From the NCBI GenBank assembly GCA_035541995.1, contig DATKMG010000460.1:1-22248 (forward strand): a stretch of 22,248 nt of DNA, given 5' to 3'. The translations under genes were made by a program, and so were the position numbers. The stretch is from DATKMG01 sp035541995. Its GTDB lineage: Bacteria > Acidobacteriota > Terriglobia > Versatilivoradales > Versatilivoraceae. Below, in pieces: positions 13,847-20,711 of this stretch (position 1 is its first letter; each line of letters starts with the position of its first letter). Below the pieces are notes generated by a model. It ran no database searches. It was not told where the DNA came from and was given only the letters and a program-made list of their open reading frames with translations.

Positions 13847-16051
13847 ATGAAAAGGCTGCAACTGCTGGTGGGCATGATGTTAGGTCTTCAATTAGCACAC
13901 TCCGGAGCTGGCGGGACAAGAATGAAGGACACTGAGATTAATGTAAAAGTAGAGGAACTTCTGGCGAAGATGACCCTGGAAGAAAAAGTCGGCCAGATGA
14001 CGCAGGCGTCTGAAGCCAACCAACAAAACAAGGCCCTGGTCAGGCAAGGCAAGATTGGCTCATTCTTAGGAATTACGGGAGCCCGCGATTCTAACGATTT
14101 ACAGGAGATTGCCATTCGAGAGTCCCGGCTCAAGATCCCCTTGATCCTCGGCTTTGACGTCATCCATGGGTACAAGACCATTTTCCCGATCCCCTTGGGC
14201 GAAGCCAGCAGTTGGGACCCGGACATGGCCACCCGAAACGCCCGGATTGCGGCCAAAGAGGCCAGGGCTGCGGGAATCCACTGGACGTTTGCACCCATGG
14301 TCGACATCGCTCGAGATGCCCGCTGGGGAAGAATTGCCGAGGGAGCAGGAGAAGATCCCTTCCTGGGTTCAGCCATGGCCGCGGCCCGTGTCAAAGGATT
14401 TCAAGGGGAAAATATCGCGGATGCCGACTCGGTTGTGGCCTGTGCCAAGCATTACGTGGCCTATGGCGCAGCCGAAGCAGGGCGGGACTATAACACCGTT
14501 GATCTTTCAGAGAAAACACTTCGTGAAGTCTATCTTCCCCCCTTCAAGGCAGCCGCGCTGGCTGGGGTTGGTACTTTCATGAGCGCCTTCAACGATCTCA
14601 ATGGAATCCCGGCTACCGCCAACAACTTCACGCTATCGACAATTCTTCGAGGTGAGTGGAAATTCAAAGGTTTTGTCGTGAGTGACTGGGGATCTATCAG
14701 AGAATTAATCAACCATGGAGTTGCAGCCAACCCTGCCGAGGCAGGTGAAAAGGCTGTCCGTGCAGGTGTCGACATGGATATGGTTGGTCAGATTTATCCT
14801 GAAGTTTTGGCCGGGTTGGTCAAAAGTGGAAAAGTCCAACAGAAGATCATTGACGATGCCACGCGCCGGATTCTACGAGTCAAATTTCAGTTGGGCCTAT
14901 TTGAGCAGCCGCTTGTCGATGTCAATCGAGAATCCTCCGTGGTGTTGGCAAAAGAGCATCTGGATGCAGCCTTGGAGGCGGCGAGAAGATCCATCGTGCT
15001 TTTGAAGAACGAGGGGGAGGTTCTTCCTTTGAGAAAGGATCTCAAGTATCTTGCCCTTATTGGACCCCTTGCTGATGATCGTGAGGCTTCTCTGGGTTGC
15101 TGGAGCGGCAAGGGCCGTCCCGAAGATGTCATTAGCGTCTCACAAGGGATCAAAGCCAAACTGGGCTCCGGGACCCATGTATTTGAAGCAAAGGGATGCG
15201 ATGTCAATAGCGATTCAACAACTGGGATTGCCGAGGCTGTCGAAGTGGCTCGAAAGTCTGAAGCCGTCGTCATGGTCCTGGGAGAGAGTGCCGACATGAG
15301 CGGTGAGGCAGGCTCACGTGCTTATCTTGATTTGCCAGGAAAACAGAACGAGCTGTTGAGGGCGGTCTACGAGGCCGGTACCCCCGTGGTTCTTGTGTTG
15401 CTGAATGGCCGGCCACTCACAATTTCCTGGGCCGCTGAACACATACCTGCAATCCTGGAAACCTGGCATTTGGGAGTACGCATGGGGCCAGCTGTCGCGG
15501 ACGTATTATTTGGAGACTATAACCCTGGTGGCAAACTGCCCGTCAGCTTTCCACGAACAGTAGGTCAAGTGCCGATCTACTACAGCCACATGAACACCGG
15601 GCGGCCACCCACAGAGGATCGTTTTACTTCCCGCTATCTCGATGTGCCTGTAACGCCGTTGTATCCCTTTGGTTATGGCTTAAGTTATACAAAATTCCGG
15701 TACAGTAACCTGCAACTTAGCACCAGGTCTATCGGGCCCGGTCAAAGTCTGAAGGTCACTGCAGAAGTGGAGAATGTGGGCAAGCGGGTGGGAGACGAGA
15801 TTGTTCAGCTTTATATCCGTGACCTAGTAGGCAGCTCCTCCAGGCCAGTCAAAGAACTCAAAGGCTTCCAGAGAATCGCAATAGCTGCCGGTGAGAAGAA
15901 ACAAGTGGAGTTCGCCCTGCGATTGGAGGATTTGTCTTTCTTTCACGGTCCTGACAAAGAATTCTCTGCGGAGCCTGGGGAATTCAAAGTGTGGATAGGC
16001 CCCAATTCCGCGGAGGGATTGGAGGGGAGTTTTGAGATTCGGTCAAAGTAG
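13847..16051 (+). CDS. bglX: Secreted glycoside hydrolase family 3 beta-glucosidase (BglX-like)
   Basis: The enzyme likely removes terminal beta-linked glucose or related sugars from oligosaccharides in the periplasm. A short signal peptide (MKRLQLLVGMMLGLQLAHSG) fits export. The GH3 N-terminal barrel shows LLAKMTLEEKVGQM, LILGFDVIHGYKTIFPIPL, the substrate-binding pair KH (Lys201-His202 in CAKHYVAYGAAEAGRDY) and the catalytic nucleophile Asp280 in FVVSDWGSI. The second alpha/beta sandwich domain has SIVLLKNEGEVLPL and VVMVLGESADMSGEAGSR. A fibronectin III-like C-terminal domain (VTAEVENVGKRVGDEIVQLY) completes it. The length (734) is usual for BglX. ATG 13847 follows AGGAGA at good spacing. 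It is the last gene of the plus-strand cluster and converges on the hydrolase at 16102 with a 50-bp gap. Confidence 0.96.
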   Translation: MKRLQLLVGMMLGLQLAHSGAGGTRMKDTEINVKVEELLAKMTLEEKVGQMTQASEANQQNKALVRQGKIGSFLGITGARDSNDLQEIAIRESRLKIPLILGFDVIHGYKTIFPIPLGEASSWDPDMATRNARIAAKEARAAGIHWTFAPMVDIARDARWGRIAEGAGEDPFLGSAMAAARVKGFQGENIADADSVVACAKHYVAYGAAEAGRDYNTVDLSEKTLREVYLPPFKAAALAGVGTFMSAFNDLNGIPATANNFTLSTILRGEWKFKGFVVSDWGSIRELINHGVAANPAEAGEKAVRAGVDMDMVGQIYPEVLAGLVKSGKVQQKIIDDATRRILRVKFQLGLFEQPLVDVNRESSVVLAKEHLDAALEAARRSIVLLKNEGEVLPLRKDLKYLALIGPLADDREASLGCWSGKGRPEDVISVSQGIKAKLGSGTHVFEAKGCDVNSDSTTGIAEAVEVARKSEAVVMVLGESADMSGEAGSRAYLDLPGKQNELLRAVYEAGTPVVLVLLNGRPLTISWAAEHIPAILETWHLGVRMGPAVADVLFGDYNPGGKLPVSFPRTVGQVPIYYSHMNTGRPPTEDRFTSRYLDVPVTPLYPFGYGLSYTKFRYSNLQLSTRSIGPGQSLKVTAEVENVGKRVGDEIVQLYIRDLVGSSSRPVKELKGFQRIAIAAGEKKQVEFALRLEDLSFFHGPDKEFSAEPGEFKVWIGPNSAEGLEGSFEIRSK

Positions 16052-16101
16052 GACTATAGCCTATTCCCGAAGAAATGACTATCTCAGGAAGAATTTGCTC
16101 C

Positions 16102-17994
16102 TCACTGGGGCCGTTCAGGCGGAAGTATCAAGACTTTGACTGATGAAGGCAAACTGCGCGAACGGTAGACGCGCTGAGTGGCCGACTGGAAGTCGGCCTC
16201 AGTTGCTTCATTGATGCTCAGGAACCTTTGAGGATTGATATTGATTAGGGGAAACCACGTGCTCTGGATTTGAATCATGATGCGGTGCCCTCGCCTGAAA
16301 GTGTGAAAAACGTCAGATTCGGTGAACTCCACCCGAGCGGGTTTGCCGGGCATGAACGGCTCCGGTTTTTCAAGGCTGATCCTAAACTTGCCCCGCATCA
16401 CATCCCCGCGAACCATCTGCTGGTATCCACCCAGGCTGTTCTTGACGTCGCCCTTTTCGTCAGGGAATCGATCCGGATAGACGTCAATAAGCTTCACAAT
16501 CCAATCGGAATCGGTGCCGGTGGTCGAGACCAGGAGGCTCGGGATAACTGGCCCCACCAGTGTGAGATCCTCCTCAAGAACTTCGGTCTGGTAGGTTAAT
16601 ACATCACTGCGGCGAGCAGAAAAACGCTGATCGTCCACCATGTATCGCTGGGCCATGCCAGAGGAAATACCGGGCATGAACGGTACGGGCTTCTTCGGAT
16701 CGCTGATGTACTCATCGTAGTCAGTCCCTTCCTGTCCACTGGGCGGGTCACGGGAAAGTTTTCCGTTGGCATTCAAGTAAAATGATTTTGCCAAGGCCGA
16801 TTTCGGAGGCCATGCGTCAAATTGACGCCATCGATTGGTTCCGGTTTCGAAGACATACGCTTCGGGAAGTTCTTGTTTCCCTTTGTCCTTAAGGAAGAAA
16901 TTAAAAAACGGCAGTTCGATATGCTCACGAAAGAATTCGGACGTGGGCGCATCAAAGCGGACATCTCCCAGCGAATCCCCTTTCGTAGACTCCCAGCCGC
17001 CATGGACCCAAGGTCCCATGACTAGGATGTTGAATGTGCCCGGACTCTGTGTCTCTACAGCGCGGTAGACTTCGAGCGCGCCGAAAAGGTTCTCAGCATC
17101 AAACCATCCCCCCACAGTCATTACCGCAGGCTTGACATTCTTCAAGTGAGATCGAATGTTCCGCGCCTTCCACCAGTCATCCCGCACCTCCCGCTTCATC
17201 ATTTCATTCCAGAAAGGAATCTCGCCCTTCAGGTACTTTTCGTTGGCATTTCGCACGGGACCAAGTCGGAGATAGAATTCGTAGCCATCCTCAATGCCTC
17301 GATCAATGGGTTCGTGAGGGTCGACCATGGTCGGCTTGGAAAACGGCCAACCTGCGCCGGAAAACCAGCCAAAGGCGTGAGCCAGAAGGAGCGCGCCATT
17401 GTGGTGCCAGTCGTCGGAGGCAAACCAGTCAGAAACCGGTGCTTGTGGCGAGACGGCTTTCAGCGCAGGGTGGGCATCTATCATGCCGGCAGTCGCATAG
17501 AAACCGGGATAGGAGATCCCCCACATGCCAACGCGACCGTTGTGGCCGGCAACATTCTTCACAAGCCAGTCGATGGTGTCGTAGGTATCTGTGCTCTCAT
17601 CAATATCTTTAGGACTGACCTTTACAGGACGATAAGGTCTCAGGTGCTCGAATTCACCCTCTGACATCCAACGACCTCGCACATCCTGGAAAACAAAAAT
17701 GTAGCCCTCTTTGGCAAATGAGGGGGAGGGGCCAATGTTCTCGTCATAAGCATCCTCGCCATAGGGTTTAAGGCTATAAGGGGTACGCTTCAGGAGAATT
17801 GGGTAGAGGTTGGACCGATCTTTGGGGACGTAGACAGCGGTGAACAGGCGAACGCCGTCACGCATGAGGATATAGTGCTCATACTTTGTGTAGTTTGTCT
17901 TCACATATTCGAGCCCTTGGGAAGAACCGGGAGACCACAGAGCAAGCCATAAGAGAACCACCCCGGCCCCCTGCTGGACCAGACATCTTCTCAT
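16102..17994 (-). CDS. Secreted CocE/NonD-family (X-Pro dipeptidyl-peptidase S15-like) serine hydrolase
   Basis: The 630-residue protein starts at ATG 17994 with GAGGAGG upstream and has a signal peptide (MRRCLVQQGAGVVLLWLALW then SPGSSQ). The alpha/beta hydrolase domain has the family nucleophile motif GISYPG (Ser161), GGWFDAENL (Asp299) and GPWVHGGW (His331), giving a complete Ser-Asp-His triad. Early motifs include MRDGVRLFTAVYVPKD and FVFQDVRGRWMSEGEF. The C-terminal third (YMVDDQRFSARRSDVLTYQT, PARVEFTESDVFHTFRRGHR, IQIQSTWFPLININPQRF) is the jelly-roll domain typical of CocE, X-Pro dipeptidyl-peptidase and glutaryl-7-ACA acylase. The substrate cannot be told from sequence: an acyl ester, amide or proline-containing peptide are all possible. 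It lies 79 bp after the PLP enzyme stop on the same strand, so it may belong to the same unit. Confidence 0.93.
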   Translation of the reverse strand: MRRCLVQQGAGVVLLWLALWSPGSSQGLEYVKTNYTKYEHYILMRDGVRLFTAVYVPKDRSNLYPILLKRTPYSLKPYGEDAYDENIGPSPSFAKEGYIFVFQDVRGRWMSEGEFEHLRPYRPVKVSPKDIDESTDTYDTIDWLVKNVAGHNGRVGMWGISYPGFYATAGMIDAHPALKAVSPQAPVSDWFASDDWHHNGALLLAHAFGWFSGAGWPFSKPTMVDPHEPIDRGIEDGYEFYLRLGPVRNANEKYLKGEIPFWNEMMKREVRDDWWKARNIRSHLKNVKPAVMTVGGWFDAENLFGALEVYRAVETQSPGTFNILVMGPWVHGGWESTKGDSLGDVRFDAPTSEFFREHIELPFFNFFLKDKGKQELPEAYVFETGTNRWRQFDAWPPKSALAKSFYLNANGKLSRDPPSGQEGTDYDEYISDPKKPVPFMPGISSGMAQRYMVDDQRFSARRSDVLTYQTEVLEEDLTLVGPVIPSLLVSTTGTDSDWIVKLIDVYPDRFPDEKGDVKNSLGGYQQMVRGDVMRGKFRISLEKPEPFMPGKPARVEFTESDVFHTFRRGHRIMIQIQSTWFPLININPQRFLSINEATEADFQSATQRVYRSRSLPSSVKVLILPPERPQ

Positions 17995-18073
17995 GAATTC
18001 CTCCTCAAACGATTTTGTATTGCCATGAAGGGGGGCAGTAAATTGATCAACGAGTGCGACGCATGCTGGGCCG

Positions 18074-19267
18074 TCACGCTACCCCGGCTAGCGCCTGATC
18101 CAGATCATCTATCAGGTCTTCGACGTCCTCAATCCCGACCGACAACCTGATCAACCCATCGTCAATTCCAATTTCTAATCGCCTTTCACGCGGGACAACC
18201 ATGTGAGTGGTTGAGGCGGGGTGACTGATGAGTGTGCGAGCATCCCCCAGACTGACGGCCAGAGTGCAAAGCTGAACGTGGTCAAGCACATGCTTGCCTG
18301 CCTCCACTCCGCCGCGGACAATGAAACTCAGCATTCCTCCATAGCCACGCATCTGCCGTTTGGCTATCTCATAGCCGGGGTGCGTGGCAAGGCCTGGATA
18401 GCATACCGATTCCACCTTGGGGTGCTCCGAGAGGAACTGAGCGATTTGCTGTGCATTGGAATTATGGCGTTCCATCCGGAGCGCGAACGTCCTCAGGCCC
18501 CGAAGAATCAACCAAGCGTTAAACGGACTAATGACTCCACCCAGGTCACGATGATATTCCACTGATATCCGATCAAGAAGCTCCTTGCCACCTGCGATGG
18601 CTCCCCCCATCGCATCACCGTGCCCACCAAGGTACTTCGTGGCTGAGTGGATTACCAGATCGACCCCTAATTCCAACGGACGAGTATTAAAAGGAGTAGC
18701 AAAGGTGTTGTCACAAACCAATAGGGCATTGTTATTGCGGGCGGTCGGAACAAGAGCTGAAAGATCCAGGATCTTGAGAGCGGGGTTACTGGGTGTTTCA
18801 ATATAGACTAACCGCGTGTTCGGTCGAATTGCCTCCGCATAGTCAGCCGGACTGGTAGAATCGAGGAAAGTCACTTCGATTCCCCAATCCGGCAGCTTGC
18901 GTGAGAACAAATCGAATGTAGCTGAATAAATCGAATTCGCTGAAACTATATGATCCCCATTCTTGACAAGAGCAAGGATGCAGGTGGAAATGGCTGACAT
19001 TCCTGAGGTCGTTGCCAATACTGCTTCTGCCCTTTCCAAGGCGGCAATCTTATCTTGTAGAGCTTTGATCGTGGGATTTCCGTAGCGAGTGTAGACGTAA
19101 CCTTCCTTTTGATGAGAAAATAATGCCGCTCCAGCCTCAGCATTTTCAAAAGAAAAGGTTGTCGATTGATAGATCGGAGTATCAACGGCTCCGGTTACGG
19201 GACAGGCTTGCTCTCCAGCGTGAACGGCGACAGTGCTGACGGACCGGTATTCCCGGATCCTAGACAT
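18074..19267 (-). CDS. Trans-sulfuration PLP enzyme, methionine gamma-lyase-like
   Basis: The 397-residue cytoplasmic enzyme belongs to the Cys/Met metabolism PLP family (cystathionine gamma-synthase, gamma-lyase, methionine gamma-lyase, O-acetylhomoserine sulfhydrylase). Its numbering lines up with Pseudomonas putida methionine gamma-lyase: PLP lysine Lys211 in HSATKYLGGHGD, Tyr59/Arg61 in YTRYGNPT, Tyr114, Asp186 in CDNTF and Asp241. The C-terminal part (LCTLAVSLGDARTLISHPAS, DGLIRLSVGIEDVEDL) also looks like that group. At position 116 it has Ala (YSAT) instead of the catalytic-loop Cys of classical methionine gamma-lyase, so the exact substrate is uncertain. ATG 19267 is chosen over an upstream frame because AAGGAG precedes it. 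The start lies inside the end of the small membrane gene. Confidence 0.93.
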   Translation of the reverse strand: MSRIREYRSVSTVAVHAGEQACPVTGAVDTPIYQSTTFSFENAEAGAALFSHQKEGYVYTRYGNPTIKALQDKIAALERAEAVLATTSGMSAISTCILALVKNGDHIVSANSIYSATFDLFSRKLPDWGIEVTFLDSTSPADYAEAIRPNTRLVYIETPSNPALKILDLSALVPTARNNNALLVCDNTFATPFNTRPLELGVDLVIHSATKYLGGHGDAMGGAIAGGKELLDRISVEYHRDLGGVISPFNAWLILRGLRTFALRMERHNSNAQQIAQFLSEHPKVESVCYPGLATHPGYEIAKRQMRGYGGMLSFIVRGGVEAGKHVLDHVQLCTLAVSLGDARTLISHPASTTHMVVPRERRLEIGIDDGLIRLSVGIEDVEDLIDDLDQALAGVA

Positions 19268-19463
19268 TCCTTTTCTCCTTGACGAGGAAATATGCCAGAG
19301 GACCGAGCACAGGGACAAAGGCACAAAGGGCAAACCAGTAAATCCATCTATTGCCTTGCCACTGAATTCTCGCCATATCCGAGAAGGCAAGGAGGCAGAG
19401 CACCAGGTCACTCAGAGATGTTAGGAACAAGCCTAGGATAACGACCTCATTTGTTCGAATCAT
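19260..19463 (-). CDS. Small two-TM protein, phospholipase D-nuclease N-terminal (PLDc_N)-like
   Basis: The product has 67 residues with two predicted membrane helices (about 7-28 and 39-61). The second carries the PLDc_N pattern RWIYWFALCAFVPVLGPLAY followed by a basic tail (KEKRNV). Such short proteins are found alone in many bacteria, and some are described as membrane partners of anti-sigma factors or as independent small proteins; the function here is unknown. It overlaps the peptidase stop by ATGA at 19460-19463 and its own end overlaps the PLP enzyme start by 8 bp. Tight overlap on both sides supports a real gene. The ribosome site for the PLP enzyme lies within it. Confidence 0.78.
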   Translation of the reverse strand: MIRTNEVVILGLFLTSLSDLVLCLLAFSDMARIQWQGNRWIYWFALCAFVPVLGPLAYFLVKEKRNV

Positions 19464-20662
19464 CGGCCAAGACCCCTATAGAAGTCCGATAGCCATCTGA
19501 CCTGTCCGCGTTCTGTGCCCCACACCACATTATCTTCTATGCGGATCCCGGCGAAGGGCACTCCATCAACTCGCCAATAGAGGCCTGGTTCGATGGAGGT
19601 CACTTGGCCAGGGCAAATGGGCTCTCGATTGCCCGGCCCTAACATGGGTCGCTCTTCATGGTAGGCGAATCCCAGGCCATGACCAAGGGAGTGAGTGATC
19701 CCCTCTGCGTACCCTGCCTGACGCATGGAATCCCAGGCCGCTTCGCAAAGTTGTTCTCCGCTAGTTTCATTGGGTACATATGCAGTCACCGCTGCCTTCT
19801 GCGCCGATAAGAGAGCCTCATGGAGCTTCTCATGGATAGGCCGCGGACCTCCAACCACCAGGCAACGGGTGATATCGGCCCAAAAGCCGTCGGCGTGCAC
19901 ACCAAATTCTAGCATTACCGGGTCTCCATCCTGCAAACGCCGTCCAGTAGCATGGTTTGACATCGTATCAGCAATGACCGTTCTCTGGGGCCCCGATGTG
20001 ATCTGCGGGGGATCGCAGTAAGTGTACCGAATATCGCTTCGACCTGCCATTTTCAGGACAGCAAAGTTCACCTCAGCCGCCAGTTCGCACTCACTAATGC
20101 CAACCGCTGCATTACGATAAAAGGCTTGAACGCCGGCCCAGGCCACCTGGTTGGCCAGACCGAGCTTTTCGATTTCACGTTTAGTCTTGATGGATTTCAG
20201 ACCGGCAATTATGGTACTCGCATCCTCCGACCAGCGGAAAGCCTCAGATAGCCTCTCCTTGATCTCCCGGTACGTAAATAGTTCAGAGGGAAGCTTGGCC
20301 GGACTGTAATGATGTGTATGTCCTTCAAACCCAATCCGTTCGAGTCTCCAATCGGTTGCGCATTTTTTAAGTAAGTCCAAAAGAGCCGAAAGCGGCTCTA
20401 CCTCGCAAGAGGGCTTGCACCAATCGAAGCACAGAATCTCATTCGCCCAACTCTCTTCCTGCACAAAGCATTCCCGCCACCAGGGCGAAATGACCACCAC
20501 GGTCAGATCGGCTGTGACGAGAGCAGCAACGTGTGTGCTTCCAGGAAACATGCCGGTAGACATCAAGATGCTGTCAGGATGGAACAGCAGCAGTGCATCC
20601 CAGCCCTTTTCCTTGAGTACACGACGGATAGATTCCAGTCTCTCAGTATCCGTTGCGATCAT
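19460..20662 (-). CDS. M24-family (creatinase-fold) Xaa-Pro-type aminopeptidase with altered first metal ligand
   Basis: The 400-residue protein has a creatinase-like N-terminal domain (about 1-150) and a pita-bread C-terminal domain (160-395). Of the five metal ligands, four are clear: Asp263 in WADITRC, His328 in SLGHGLGFAYHEERP, Glu358 in VTSIEPGLY and Glu376 in GIRIEDNVV. The first, normally Asp in the pattern DxG, is Glu252 in MLEFGVHADGF, exactly 11 residues before Asp263 as in the family. M24 enzymes with all ligands cleave the bond before proline in short peptides using Mn or Co; the change may alter metal use or specificity. No signal peptide is seen, so it is cytoplasmic. The start ATG 20662 has only a weak ribosome site. 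It begins 49 bp after the kinase stop and overlaps the small membrane gene by 4 bp. Confidence 0.92.
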   Translation of the reverse strand: MIATDTERLESIRRVLKEKGWDALLLFHPDSILMSTGMFPGSTHVAALVTADLTVVVISPWWRECFVQEESWANEILCFDWCKPSCEVEPLSALLDLLKKCATDWRLERIGFEGHTHHYSPAKLPSELFTYREIKERLSEAFRWSEDASTIIAGLKSIKTKREIEKLGLANQVAWAGVQAFYRNAAVGISECELAAEVNFAVLKMAGRSDIRYTYCDPPQITSGPQRTVIADTMSNHATGRRLQDGDPVMLEFGVHADGFWADITRCLVVGGPRPIHEKLHEALLSAQKAAVTAYVPNETSGEQLCEAAWDSMRQAGYAEGITHSLGHGLGFAYHEERPMLGPGNREPICPGQVTSIEPGLYWRVDGVPFAGIRIEDNVVWGTERGQVRWLSDFYRGLGR

Positions 20663-20711
20663 TACATTATCAGGCTAGATTGAATTGTTTGAATTCCCCG
20701 GAACAGCAACA

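Noticed and set aside
19268..19411. 48-residue N-terminal extension of the PLP enzyme
   Set aside because: It overlaps the small membrane gene in another frame. ATG 19267 has a good AAGGAG and aligns with family numbering.
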